Assembly (NCBI GenBank): GCA_037447655.1 | Contig: JBBHKE010002596.1 | Coordinates: forward strand, 62,001 to 126,000 | Length of the DNA: 64,000 nt | Source of the DNA: Zygnema cylindricum | Lineage: Eukaryota; Streptophyta; Zygnematophyceae; Zygnematales; Zygnemataceae | Direction of reading: 5' to 3' | Position numbers and translations under genes: made by a program | Shown here: positions 10,701-22,030 of the stretch, one piece after another | Layout: each line of letters starts with the position of its first letter | Numbering within the stretch: the first letter of the stretch is position 1 | The notes under the pieces: model-generated | Databases searched by the model: none | Told to the model about the DNA's origin: nothing | What the model saw: the letters and a program-made list of their open reading frames with translations, nothing else

Positions 10701-13155
10701 TCCAACTGAGGTTTTGTCTTGTGACTTTTTATAACTAGGCAGTCTTTCTGTTTTTTGGCAGGATGCTGATGCCTTGAGTCAGGTTCTCCCCATGATTGCG
10801 GCATCTCCTTTAAGCACAGGATCGCTCATCTGCGTTGCCGGAATCTTTGCCCCTTTGTTGGAGGAAACTATTTTTCGAGGATTTCTTATGACATCATTAA
10901 CAAAATGGTGATGATGACTAAACTCTTCTTTTTTGCTCTTTAAGCTCTCGCGCTTTTCCGTTTTAAAACTTTATTGCTAAGATTTTCCACACTTCTTTTG
11001 GTTTAAACTACTCAAGATTTCTGTTTTCAAACTTTTTTGCCAAGATTTTCCATACTAATTTTGCTTTAGATTACTCCCTCTCTTCTTTCAGGATGCCTGT
11101 ACCAGTAGCAGCTCTCCTAAGTGCCGCTGCTTTTGCAGGAGCCCATTTGACACCGAATGAATTCCCAAAGCTTGCCACTTTGGGTAAGGTTCCTTTACTT
11201 TTTTTTCTTTCTTCCTTTCCTTTTTCTCTTTTCTTTTTCTTTTCGTTGCATTGTTTTTTCTCAAGTTCTTCAGAGTGAATATCTGAATAGTGATTGTGTT
11301 TGAATCTATGTTACTAGATGGAAACTAATGCCATTTCTTGAATAAAATGTGGCATATGGAGTTTGTCAAGACTGTAATATCTTGTCGTTGCCGTCATTTG
11401 CTTCAATGTGATGTATTTCTTGCGCCTTGAATGAAAACTTTGAAACTTTGAAAACTTTTTCTATATATTTCCTTTCAAGGGCGCACCAAACTTTGGAAGA
11501 GATACAGGCTAAGAGTTATTTCTTTTTCTTTTACGTCTTTTGTGGTATAAAATTTGTACTGCAATCTAAAAGACTTCTAAAAGACTGTTATGGGAGGTGA
11601 GATGGCTTCCACAGGTTTTGTATTAGGTATGACTTATGCCAAAACAAGAAACTTATTGGCACCGATGGTCATCCACTCTCTCTGGAATTCTGGAATTATT
11701 ATTTTGCTGACTTTACTACGGGTAAGTGCAAAACTCTTGTACATGCATTCATCCTCATAAAGAAGGAAACCAAATTTTGAAAAACAGAGTGTCGAGCAAT
11801 TTGCCTAGGTGAAATTGTCCTATGTGCCTTTCTTTGATGCCCAAGACCCCCTAGCATGTAAAGCTTAAAGAATTTGTATTATGTAGTCGTCAGGAATTGA
11901 CCTCACAGATCTTAAAAGTTAAAAGTATGAGTAACCTCTTGGGCATGGGCTAAAATTGTGACAATCTGGTGCGATATTATGAATCGCTATTAGCTACAAA
12001 CACTACTTTGAGGCCGGTTTCTTTTTGGCCCCTGAACATAAAATTGCATTGATACACTTATTGTATTTTTCCTAACACCAATTTGGTAAGCAGTTGAAAA
12101 TCGTCCACGTCCATCAGACCTAAAATATAATTAATTGCACCTAATTAAATCCCAGGCTCTATATTTCTTTATTCTTTTAGTGATCCACTAGTGCTCACAT
12201 GACAATCTTGACATAGTTTTGATCATTACCATGATCATAATATTGCTTTTCACGGTTATGTGCATGGTTACATGATTAAGTTGAGGTACTTTTCCCTTTT
12301 ATCTCATCAAAGTCGTTACTCTTGACAATATTAATCTCCTTGATTCGAAGGGTTCATTGCTGCATTTGCTATTTTGACAACCTAAATATCTGCTTTTTTT
12401 TTCAACTTGTAAATGAATGAGATTATGGGCTAATGACACAATACGTTATTACTGGCATTACTGCTACACCGCTAATTGTTATTACTGTTAAGGTTTTTTT
12501 CGCCACTTAAAACGTCTTTTCTCCGTGCACACTTGTCGGATTGTCAATCGGAGACCGCCAATAGGAAGGTGAGCATCTTGCCTTCCAATAGCAACCATCA
12601 GTTTGACAATCCGACAAGTGTGCACGAAGAAAAAATGTTTTAAGTGGTAAAAAAAGGTTTAACACTAATAACGATTAGCGGTGTAGTAATCACAGTAGAC
12701 CGCCCGTTGTTGCAGGAGTGAAGGATTTACTACTGTAAATGCGAATTAGAATGTATGACACTAATTTGCAGTAGGGAAATGTGGGGTCTACTAGTGTCAT
12801 TAATTATCATTTGCGGCCGAAAAATGTCTTGACCGAATTTAGTGTTTTTAACTCTAATATCGATGGCAGTGTGGTCGTACAGAAAACTGTACAAAATGTA
12901 CACCTTTTTTGTACCAAAACTGCGTTCGCTTTTCTTTCCAGCAATGCCAGTAATTGCGTATTGCAATATCCAATGTGTGTATTTACGCGATTGGTTATTG
13001 GTGTATGCTTTTCTGGTGCTTCCTTTGGTCTCACAGCAGTCCGATTTTTAAACAGGCACTGATTTTTTATCATTTTTTTGCTATCTTTCTCTTTTTTTTT
13101 TTACTGTATTGGCTGAGTGCAGTTGGAGGGCTACGAACTTGAAGACCTCATATGA
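7715..13155 (+). CDS. CPBP family intramembrane metalloprotease (CAAX/ABI type), 7 exons
   Basis: Predicted exons are 7715-8280, 9130-9323, 9833-9966, 10762-10907, 11092-11183, 11615-11721 and 13123-13155, giving 423 codons; phases agree at every junction and each intron is GT-AG. Exon 4 carries EETIFR (E332, E333, R337), exon 5 FAGAH (F361, H365) and exon 6 HSLWN (H398, N402). These are the EExxxR, FxxxH and HxxxN motifs that bind the metal in CPBP/Rce1-like proteases. Several hydrophobic segments precede them, as expected for a polytopic membrane protease. The N-terminal ~130 residues are rich in Ser/Arg and lack conservation, which suggests a chloroplast transit peptide. A second ATG at 7784 (MASSSVFF) is the likelier start, giving 400 aa. 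The tiny last exon encodes LEGYELEDLI. Intron 3 holds a donor-site tandem repeat and intron 6 a MITE. The substrate is unknown. Confidence 0.9.
9956..10175 (+). repeat. Tandem repeat (46-47 bp, five units) copying the exon 3 splice donor
   Basis: Units start at 9956, 10003, 10049, 10095 and 10142. Unit 1 holds the last codons of protease exon 3 and its donor (GAT|GTGAGT at 9967). Units 2, 3 and 5 repeat AT|GTGAGT at 10014, 10060 and 10153, while unit 4 has the changed GTCAGC at about 10106. All units share a CCTATACTTTTT-like tail. Use of a later donor would add multiples of 46-47 bases and mostly shift the frame. Confidence 0.85.
12465..12685. mobile_element. MITE, 221 bp, in protease intron 6
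   Basis: TIRs TACACCGCTAATTGTTATTA and TAATAACGATTAGCGGTGTA. The interior has a long inner hairpin (TTGTCGGATTGTCAA with TTTGACAATCCGACAA). Same subfamily as 42572-42794 and the split copy at 2522-3735. Confidence 0.9.
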
Positions 13156-14643
13156 TGAGGAATCACTCATTTTATTAGCTGTCAAATTGTCTTATTGTTT
13201 CAGGAAAAAATGGTATATGGTGAGGGTTGTGGGTAAAGAGGAAGAGCATATCAAGATATATGTATATACATACAGAATTTCTAGATGCTTTTCCATTTTA
13301 TTGTTTCTAGAGGTTTGGAAAAGAGTTTCTTAATTTGGGAGATTAAAGCCAAGCTCTATTCTTGAACTATTTCATAGCAACGATTTATGCGTGGTATGAC
13401 TGTAATACTGGTTTAGCTGTTTTTGCTACTGGTAGTTGTCAACCAATGATTTTGTAAAGATTCTAGGACCGTTATTATTCATGGATTTGTTGGTTTGGAA
13501 GAGTAGTTGTAGTTTGGAAATCATGAAATGTTTTTTTTTCCCCCTTTGCAAAATGAAACACCTCTCACCATGTTTATGTGTCGATTTATCAAATTTACTG
13601 AAACTTCATGATTTGAGAACATGCACAAAATGTTTACAAACAAGTTGAATTTCAATGAGACCATGTTTAGGCTTGGGAGGAGGATGGTGGAAAGTTTGTC
13701 AATCTGTCTACATGCGGACAGCCCTTCGTTGCACGACAAATAGCCCTCAATTTTTCATTTTACTTCATTGCTGCCTTATTGTTCTTCTGTTGTCACATCA
13801 ATTTCGTTTGTTTTGGTTTTGGAAAGAGTAGTGTTCTATATGTGACAGGACCTCTGGATGGCATTTTACTTTAGATAGCTAGCCTGTCCCTTCATTGATA
13901 TTGTACCAGCACTAAACCGTACATCGCTACTATGCAATGAATAATTAGCAATGTTAGTGTTAACGTTAATAATCGTCATTTTGATCGGCTGATCTTGTTG
14001 GTTTTGTTGATGTTGTTTTTGACATCAGGTGAAAATGCCTGTAACTCCATTATAGAGACTTGAAAAGCAATGTTCATTCGAGGCAATTGATTTTTGTCTT
14101 TCTTCTGTAAGTTGTATCCTGGATTATGTTATCAGTTTATATCTGTTTTATTTGCATGCCATTGATGATTTTTCACCTTATGTATCACGTAGTTAGTAGC
14201 CCTTTTTTTTTCTGGTTACTTTACTCCAAAAGACATGAAATCCTTGGCTAGCTTCAATGAAAAGAATCCATGATTTCTTGAAATGGCTAGCTTCTATAAC
14301 CTTGTCGCATGAGGGAATAACAGCCTCAAACCAGAAGAAACAAATTGATACCATCTCCGTGTGTCATTCTAGTTGACCCTTGCGATTCACCATCAACGAT
14401 GTTTGAGATGGATAGTGTGCTTTCAAGCATGATGGTGTCAATCTGGCCCATCAGACTGTGAAACAAAGTTTCAAGACTAGAAAACGACAGCATCTCAAAT
14501 TTAATCATGCTAGGATCATCCCATACCATGAGAATTACCAAAAAGAGCTACCCAAGCTCCTGTGGCGAGAAGGTCCAAGCTCAAACAAAGGGTGGTCATA
14601 ATAGGCATGGTGTTTAACCAAGTGCTTGTGCAGTTCCTGAAGG
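13156..14643. other. Protease 3' flank, no further gene seen
   Basis: This follows the TGA at 13153-13155 and should include the 3' UTR. Short ORFs on both strands (for example minus 14326-14713) show no domain or usable splice pattern. No confident polyadenylation signal was identified. Confidence 0.4.
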
Positions 14644-15207
14644 TACACCGCCAATCGCTATTAGCGTAGTGTACACTAATTCCGTCCCGCTTTTTTTTTT
14701 TTTTATTCTCCAATAGCGTAGTTCATTCTATTTTTTTCTTTACTCTATTTAGGGTTAATTTTTTAGTACCGCACAAAACGGAAGTACGTCATCATTTAAT
14801 TAGTGTGGTGTACGGACAGTGTCAGACCGTACAAAACTGTACCTTTTTAAGTGAAAAAGTTTAATTAATGAGTTTTAGTAACCGCGGACGCATGAGATTA
14901 TGTGCTCTAAAAAGGGGATGAAATCGGGCTGTCAAATATCATGTTCGCACATATTTGTCCAACAACCACGTTTCGACCGTGTGAAAGTACGATTTGTGTA
15001 CGATTTGTCAGATTTATGCAAGTACCTATATTAGTGTAAGCATGTTTGCGACCGACATATTTTTTTTTCAAAGACCCAAATTAGCATTAGTAAACAATTA
15101 GAATGTATGTTTTTTTTTTTAAATTTCGAATTTTAAATTAGCGTAAATCACTGTAATTATTCCTATATGCTAAAGAAACCTGTACGCTAATAGTGATTGG
15201 CGGCGTA
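14644..15207. mobile_element. MITE, 564 bp, related to one arm of the fold-back element at 17095
   Basis: TIRs TACACCGCCAATCGCTATTAG and CTAATAGTGATTGGCGGCGTA. From about 14805 onward it follows the right arm of 17095-18043 almost base for base (GACCGTACAAAA, AACCGCGGACGCATGAGA, CCAACAACCACGTTTCGAC, AAGCATGTTTGC). It therefore seems to be a form with only one copy of that arm. Confidence 0.85.
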
Positions 15208-15210
15208 ATG

Positions 15211-15714
15211 TTCAATGCGAATCGTAATTAGAGTAAATAACGATAATTCAGTCGCCCTAAATTTTGACTCTATCACGTTAAATAGAGTAAATGATTATAA
15301 ATTTTTCATTATACTATTTAAGATACTTTTTGAATGAGCGTTAATAACTCTAATACAGTGCCATTTTAAATAGAGTGAAGTACGGTCGGAGTCTGACCGT
15401 GCAAAATTGTACTTTTCTAAGTAAAAAAGTACAAATAATGATTTAATAAAGGTCATTATCATGTAACTGCGTTTTCACAAACCACGTAGTGCAAACGTCA
15501 TAGTGATGATAAGCTGTACGTTTTGTCAGATTCTGTACGAATACCTAATTTACAGTAGAGATATTCAGTGCGTCAAATTAGACTACTTAAATAAACTAGA
15601 GTAAATTCCTTTTTGAAAAAGTTATATCAAACAAATTAGAGTTTATAACTCTAATTATTTTTTTCTCTTTTTTAGTCTAATTTTTTCTTTATTCTAATTA
15701 CGATTCGCGTTGTA
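15211..15714. mobile_element. MITE array unit 1, 504 bp
   Basis: Left TIR TTCAATGCGAATCG is worn; right TIR CGATTCGCGTTGTA. The interior (GAGTAAATAACG, TCGCCCTAAATTTTGAC, CTGACCGTGCAAAATTGTAC) matches the unit at 16472-17091. Its terminal TA is shared with the next unit. Confidence 0.8.
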
Positions 15715-16224
15715 CACCGCCAATCACTATTAGAGTAAATAACGCTAATTCGGTGCCCTTTTTCTAAAAAAAAAAACCTGAAATACAATCCATAATTCTA
15801 TTTTTTCCTTTACGCCATTTAGGGTTCATTTTTTAATTAGCGTTAATAACGCAAGTACACTGCTATGTTTATAGTGTGGTGTATGGACATTTTTTTCCAT
15901 ACCAAAATGTACTTTTTGAAATACAAATATACAAAAAGTCATTTAATGTAATTGCGCACGCATCTGAAGGTGCACTTGGGAAAAGAGACGCAAACTTTAA
16001 TATTCAGATTTTGGCGTATGAATTGTCAAATTTTGTACGGATACATATATTGATGTAGACATCAATATGGCGGGAATTTATTGTTCGAAAAAACCCAAAT
16101 TAGAGTTAATGATTAATTAGTATACATGTTTTTTTTGGATTTTTTTTTTCCCAATTAGCGTTAATAACACTAATTTTTATTTTACGCTGTTTATTACTTT
16201 ACTCTAATAACGATTCGCGTTGTA
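15713..16224. mobile_element. MITE array unit 2, 512 bp
   Basis: Starts TACACCGCCAATCACTATTAG and ends CTAATAACGATTCGCGTTGTA. It contains the shared core GTGTGGTGTATGGAC and a TTTTGTACGGATACATATATTGATGTA block near its right side. Confidence 0.85.
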
Positions 16225-16227
16225 CTG

Positions 16228-16468
16228 TACACCGCGAATTTTAATTAGAGTAAAGAAAAAATTAGAGTAAAAAAAAAACAAAAATAGAGTTATTGATTAT
16301 AATTTGGGTAATCGAAAAAAAAAACTACTCTAATTTCTCAATTACTCTAATTTGGGTTTCTTCCCGTAATAATTATCCGCGTTTAATATCTTTATTGTAA
16401 GTTAGGTACACGTACAAACTCGTCTAAACGAATTAGTGTTATTAACTCTGATTACGATTCACGGTGTA
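16228..16468. mobile_element. MITE array unit 3, 241 bp
   Basis: TIRs TACACCGCGAATTTTAATTAG and ATTACGATTCACGGTGTA. Separated by only three bases (CTG) from each neighbouring unit. Its CCGTAATAATTATCCGC interior recurs at 47650-47700. Confidence 0.85.
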
Positions 16469-16471
16469 CTG

Positions 16472-17091
16472 TACACCGTGAATCGTAATTAGAGTAAATA
16501 ACGTTAATTCGGTCGCCCTAAACTTCGACACTATCACCTTAAATAGAGTAAATGATTCTATATTTTTCATTATACTATTTAAGGTAAGGTTTAATTAGTG
16601 TAAAAAATTCTAATATAGGTTTTTTTTAAGCAGTGTGGAGTACGGACGACGTCTGACCGTGCAAAATTGTACTTTTATAAATAAAAATGTACAAATAATG
16701 ATTTAATAGAATCACGCTCGCACGTGAAATCGTACTAAACAAGAAAATCAATCACATCGAAAAAAAGGCGTTCGCATAACTCTCGTTTGTCGATAGCATC
16801 ATCGTCAGTGTGAACATTAAATGACATTCACCGGGACAAATACTCCTAACGTCATAATGATGTCAAACAATACGGACTCACAGATTTTGTACACCTACGT
16901 AATTTAGTGTTTATAATTAAAGCGCGGATAATTATTGCTGACATAACCCAAAATAGAGTACTTAAATAAATTAGAGTAAACTTCCTCAGTGAAAATGTTT
17001 TATCTCACAAATTAGCGTTCATAACTCTAATTGTTTTTTTTTGTTTTTTTACTCTAAATTTTTTTTTACTCTAATTACGATCCGCTGTGTA
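16472..17091. mobile_element. MITE array unit 4, 620 bp
   Basis: Begins TACACCGTGAATCGTAATTAG and ends CTAATTACGATCCGCTGTGTA. Same subfamily as 15211-15714 but longer. The spacer to the next unit is CAG. Confidence 0.85.
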
Positions 17092-17094
17092 CAG

Positions 17095-18043
17095 TACACC
17101 GGTAATCACTATTAACGTACGGGTCTCTTTAGCGTATAGGAATAATTACAGTGATTAACGCTAATAAGGAATTTGAAAAAAAAAACAAAACATACATCAT
17201 AATTGTTTACTATGGCTAAGTTGGGTCTTTGAAAAAAATATATGTCGGTCACAAACATGCTTACACTAATATAGGTACTTGTACAAAATCTAGCAAATCA
17301 TACACGAATCGTACGTTCACACAGTCGAAACGTGGTTGTTGGACCAATATGTGCGAACGTGATAATTGACAGCCCGATTTTATCCCCTTTTGAGGGTCAT
17401 ATTCTCATGCGTCCGCGGTTACTAAAACTCACTAATTATACTTTTTCACTAAAAATGTATGATTCTGTACGGTGTGACACTTACCGTACACCACACTATT
17501 TAGAAGACAACGTACTTTCGTCTTTACGCTAATTGGACAAAAAAACCCAAACGGCATAAATTATTATGTTTTATCCTTTACACCGTTTAGGGTTTTTTGT
17601 CCAATTAGTGTAAAGACAAAAGTGCGTTGTCTTTTAAATAGTGTGATGAACGGTAAGTGTCAGACCGTACAAAATTGTACCTTTTTAAGTGAAAAAATAT
17701 AATTAATGAGTGTTAGTAACCGCGGACGCATGAGAATACGCGCTCTAAAAATGGAATAAAATCGGGCTGTCAAATATCACGTTCACGCATATTTGTCCAA
17801 CAACCACGTTTCGACTGTGTGAACGTGCAATTTGTGTACGATTTGTCAGATTTTGTACAAGTACCTATATTAGTGTAAGCATGTTTGCAACCGACATTTT
17901 TTTTTAAAGACCCAAATTAGCATTAGTAAACAATTTGAATGTATGTTTTTTTTGAAAATTTTCAAATTCCTAATTAGCGTAAATCACTGTAATTATTCCT
18001 ATACGCTAAAGAAACCTGTTTGCTAATAGCAATTTGCGGTGTA
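17095..18043. mobile_element. Fold-back (long inverted repeat) element, 949 bp
   Basis: The element is close to one large palindrome: each half of about 470 bp is the inverse of the other, meeting near 17560-17590. Mirrored landmarks include TTAGCGTATAGGAATAATTACAGTG (17128) with CACTGTAATTATTCCTATACGCTAA (near 17985), CGTGGTTGTTGGAC (17330) with GTCCAACAACCACG (near 17798), and CATGCGTCCGCGGTTACTAA (17407) with its complement near 17718. The ends are TACACCGGTAATCACTATTA and AATAGCAATTTGCGGTGTA. A transcript would form a very long hairpin. The 14644 element looks like a single-arm relative. Confidence 0.9.
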
Positions 18044-18099
18044 CTTTAAATTTATGGGGACCAATATAGTGTCATTCACACTATTAGTGGATAACGAAA

Positions 18100-18237
18100 C
18101 CGGGAATTGTTATTAGAGTTATGTAGGTTAATTCCATCACCCAAAATTTTGACTCTGTCACCATAAATATAGTACATTATTATAAATTATTCTTTACGTA
18201 ACTTAAGGTACTTTTTTGAATAAGCGTTAATAACTAA
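18100..18237. mobile_element. Truncated MITE fragment
   Basis: GAATTGTTATTAGAGTTATG...TTTTGACTCTGTCACC...TAAGGTACTTTTTTGAATAAGCGTTAATAACT follows the left third of 15211-15714. It stops where the element at 18238 begins, so it was probably cut by that insertion. Confidence 0.65.
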
Positions 18238-18998
18238 ATGTATGTCCTCATGTGCATAAGTAAGGGTTTTTTTTGTCGTTTTCTTGTAAAACTTAGCGCC
18301 GTACTGCCTAAGCTGCAACCGTATAAATGAATCGCAAATTTATAGAGTACAATTTACGTCATGCTCGAACTTAGGATGTACGAAAATTTGTCGTCTTGTG
18401 ATTTTCCACCCACTTCCACGACAAAAAACGACATCTTCAAAGTTATGTTAAAAACACATGCGTGATATGTTTTAAAACTAGGTATTTTCGATAAACAAAT
18501 AGGAACATATATTCGCACGTGTCGTAATTTAAAAAAAAAATCATACGATTTCCAAAGACAAAGAAAAGTATAGAATTCGCTATGTTTTGTCTGTTGACGT
18601 TCAATACGACGAAGAAAAGTAAACAATATGTTTGGTTTTGTCCGTTTTCGTTCTGTACGATTTTTTTTTTTGCAAGGGTCTCGATATTTTGATGCCATTT
18701 CACGTTGACCGGACAAGCAACGCGAAGGCAAAGCCCATCTTCTTCAACCGTGAAACTGCACAGGTTGAAGGCGGTACGTCTACAATGTCACGGTAACACA
18801 TGCAACGTCACAAGTTCCAAAAAATAACGCGAGAAAACACAGATTAAAGACTTTGACAGCCATCACAGGTATTGTCGACGTATACAATCGTCACAAACGT
18901 ATGTTACGATTACGTTCTTACACATAGGGACTCTTGAAAATCGAGTTCGGAGGATCCGCGCTAAAATACAAAGTAAGTTCGCTAAGTTACAAGTACAT
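18238..18998. mobile_element. Harbinger-like element, right terminus lost
   Basis: Left end ATGTATGTCCTCATGTGC with AAGTAAGGGTTTTTTTTGTCG matches the left subterminus of 53286-54062, and the right side (GATCCGCGCTAAAATACAAAGTAAGTTCGCTAAG) matches 54010-54045. The outer right TIR is missing: the copia LTR at 18999 starts there instead. Confidence 0.7.
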
Positions 18999-20043
18999 TG
19001 TTGAAATGTATGTATTTTCTAGGTCTATGTTGTTTAGAAAATAATGTTTTTTTTGGATATTTTTTCTAGATTTAAATAGAAAAGAAGTAGAGGCAGTTTG
19101 CCTCTAACTTCTCTCTCTAATCCCCACACTTGCCGTAGTCACTGAAGGATAGAGATGGAGCAAGAGTCATGGCAGCCTAAGTTGTCTAGAGAGATAGGTA
19201 GCACAATCTGGGTAGATTTACCAAAAGGGATTTGACGGATCCACGATATCATCCTGGTACCTACCGTCCGTCAACTCGCCTGTAGACCTTAGCTTTATCC
19301 TATAGCCTAGGACTAATGCTAAATTATATAGGGTACAATAGTTATTTGAATGTCTACACGTCGAAGATTCCATTTAACTGCTAGAATGGAATCTTCAAGC
19401 ATAGAACCCACTGTACTTTATATACCGTACGAAATGAATGATACATATATTTATTTTGACGTTCCGTATCAAAAGCCGGCCTTGATCGATGGCCATGGTG
19501 CGAGCCTAGATTCCAGAATGGCCGCCTTGGTGGTTTTCGGACGCCACCACTTCAGATGACACGTGGCAACATCTTACGCGTTTGCGAAATCTCTGAAGCG
19601 CACGATAACAAATCCGGATGTGACAGATGTCACCAATATGGCCATGCTGTACAAATGCTTTACAAAAATTACTCCGCCACCTGTACTTTTATGTAAGGTA
19701 CAATCCTATGATTGGTGCCATACTTCAGTAGTAGTGGGTTTAGAGAGGGGTTTAGGGCTTAGAGAAATAGTAGGTAGCCGTCTCTCTCCTATAGTACTTT
19801 TGTATTTATAGGCCATCTTTGGTCAACCATAACTATCAACTCAGTTGGCCATTTTCCGTGATTCTATTTGTTGTAGACTCAGGGGAGTCTTGGCAACATA
19901 AAGGTGTAGTTGGTTAGAGTCTTTGCCTGCCATGGTGGAGGTATTTCTAAGGGAAAGTGAAAGTGAGGGAATGTATCCAAATACTCATATTCTAACTTTG
20001 CATCATGTGGGGGAACTAAGCGCACAAAAAGTTTTTTTTCACA
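18999..20043 (+). repeat. Copia 5' LTR (subfamily A)
   Basis: Starts TGTTGAAATGTATG. A near copy starts at 54393, with shared landmarks at GGGTAGATTTACC, CCTGGTACCTA, GGCACGTGGCAACATCTTA-like and CTCAGGGGAGTCT. A TATA-like TTTGTATTTATAGGCC lies at about 19797, with the LTR 3' part following. The right end is approximate, chosen where similarity with the other LTR ends (CACAAAAA...CA). Confidence 0.7.
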
Positions 20044-20109
20044 GGAGTGAAGCTTTATTAGGGTTCTGACTGTTAGGGTGTCAATCATTTGGGTTTGTAT
20101 CAACTTGGA

Positions 20110-21360
20110 GTCGGCACTATCTAGATATGCTTATTTGGATCAGCGATTTCAATGGGGAATGGACCCTATAGAGTTTCATGTTAGGGGCTTACCATCTAGG
20201 GTGCCTATGTTTGATGAAAACAACTTCACTTATAGGGAATTTACGATGGAGAGACTGCCTTTCGAAAAGACCTTATAGGGAATTGTTTCAGGACAAGTGA
20301 GATGTCCGCCACCAGGCTTCGGTGAAACTCTCTACAAAGATCTAACTGGGGCATCCCAAAAAACCAACTGGAGTTTAGCTGCAACGGAAGGTGAAGGGAA
20401 AATCATTGTCATAGAAGAGGGAAAAAGGGAGAAGGGAAAAGAAACACCTATGGTGAAAGAGATAGGCTCTCAGCTACAGTCCCACTAGTAGGGGTTATAA
20501 CAAAAACTGAAGAAAATGACATGAAAATTTGTGAGTATAAAAACACTCTAGCAAAACATCTCGTACTTAGATACGTGTCTAAGTCCAAAGCTATCACTCT
20601 TTTAAACCTAACCAAGTCTTCATAAATCTGGGAAATACTTATTCGGATTTATAAGAGTGAAACTATAAAGAGGCAGCAATTGGTAAAACATGAAATAAAT
20701 GCCTATGTTTATAAAGGCGGTAGCATGATAGAGTTTTGCAATGATCTTGCTGCATTATGTGTTGAGCTTGCTACTGCAGGATATGTAGAACTTGAGGAGA
20801 GAAAGATTAACACACTAATCATGAAACTCCCTGATGAGTATGAAAACATCATTAACCGTATGCAAGAAAAGGATGGCTCCTTATAGACTTGGAGCATTAC
20901 CATGGGGATAATTCTAATGAGAGAAAGCACTTTAGAGCTTTGTAGGGGAAGTGACAAGGTGAATGCACTAACAGTTGGTGGTGATTGGCGGAAGCATGAT
21001 GAGTGGAATGGTGGTGATGGGCAAAAGCGTGATGAGAGGAATGATGGTGACTCGCGGAAGCGTGATGAGAGAAAGAAAGACAAAGATAAACCTTATCAGT
21101 ACTTTGGTGGAAAGAGAGGGAGAGGAAAAGAAAGGGGAACTTCCGAAGGAGGGGTTTGCTTCTTTTGTAGGGAAACAGGTCACTATATGGCGGAATGTTC
21201 TTGTTTGGAAGAAATTAGAAGTTGGAATGTGGATGAGGAGGAAGAAGGGGAAGAGGAGAATCAGGATGAAGATATTTCAGAGCTTTTTCACATCGGTAGT
21301 ATGGGGAAGAGAGAAAAATAAACAAAAATTCCACGAAAGCAATAGCGTGCTTTTGGAGGT
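20110..21360 (+). pseudogene. Copia gag remnant, element truncated after gag
   Basis: Reading-frame pieces at 20178-20277, 20680-20886 and 20902-21321 fit a Ty1/copia Gag. There is an N-terminal VPMFDENNFTYREF block (the usual P.FDG.NY.W region), a helical middle (CNDLAALCVELATAGY, LIMKLPDEYENII), an Arg/Lys/Asp-rich linker, and a zinc knuckle CFFCRETGHYMAEC (CX2CX4HX4C) near residue 90 of the last piece. Stop codons and frame changes separate the pieces. Similarity to copia ends near 21530, before protease, so pol and the 3' LTR are missing. The RPS6 promoter begins soon after. Confidence 0.8.
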
Positions 21361-21582
21361 ATAACGAAAGTAAAGAGAGAGGAGACACTTGAGGGAGTAA
21401 AGCATAATGAGGATGTCATAGAGTGTAGAGTGTATGAATTAGAAATGAGAACGTTTTATCTACGATCCATGATTAAAAGGGGAAAAATCAAAATATTGAT
21501 GATATTTTCACAGATATTTTGGATATAGAAAACCGGTCGAAATGTAACACCTTCCGGGTTTGCGCAAGCGCCTTCATCAGCA

Positions 21583-21643
21583 TGTACAGTACACTACTGT
21601 ACAGTACAGTACTGTACTGTAATGTACTTCACCGTACAGTACA
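21583..21643. repeat. GTACTGTAC/GTACAGTAC cluster upstream of RPS6
   Basis: Within about 60 bases the pentamer ACTGT or ACAGT recurs about ten times in palindromic arrangement (GTACAGTAC, CTACTGTACAGTACAGTACTGTACTG). It lies about 390-450 bp before the RPS6 start codon. TACTGTA is also the sequence found at the joints between MITEs at 16224-16228 and 16468-16472. Confidence 0.7.
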
Positions 21644-22030
21644 GAGTTCGACTGTCAAGACTTGACGGTAAAGGCATAGAACTAGAGGATCACGGTACGA
21701 AATACGAGACTTGAGGATAAATTCATAGAACTGTAGGATTGTCGTTCAAAAGGCTGATAATCGAGATGTCGTCTATAACGCTGGTTTACTCAAATCCAGT
21801 TCGGATGTTGTAAAGACCATATATCCCAGTAGAACAGTTCGTAAACAGCGGTCGTCTGAAATTTGCTAAACTGCTGGCAGTCTACAGGAACTCGTCGTCA
21901 GGGTTTCGTTACAACTGTCCCTTTGACACGGGGTTCAGGATTTTCCAAGACGCTAGAAAGAGGACGGCGCCATCAAAGTGTCCCTCTTTTCGCCCAGGCT
22001 TTCTTCCTGGCACTTCTGTAGCTGCCCGCC

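Noticed and set aside
14326-14713. Minus-strand ORFs after the protease gene
   Set aside because: Two short overlapping frames, one running into the MITE at 14644, with no recognised motif.
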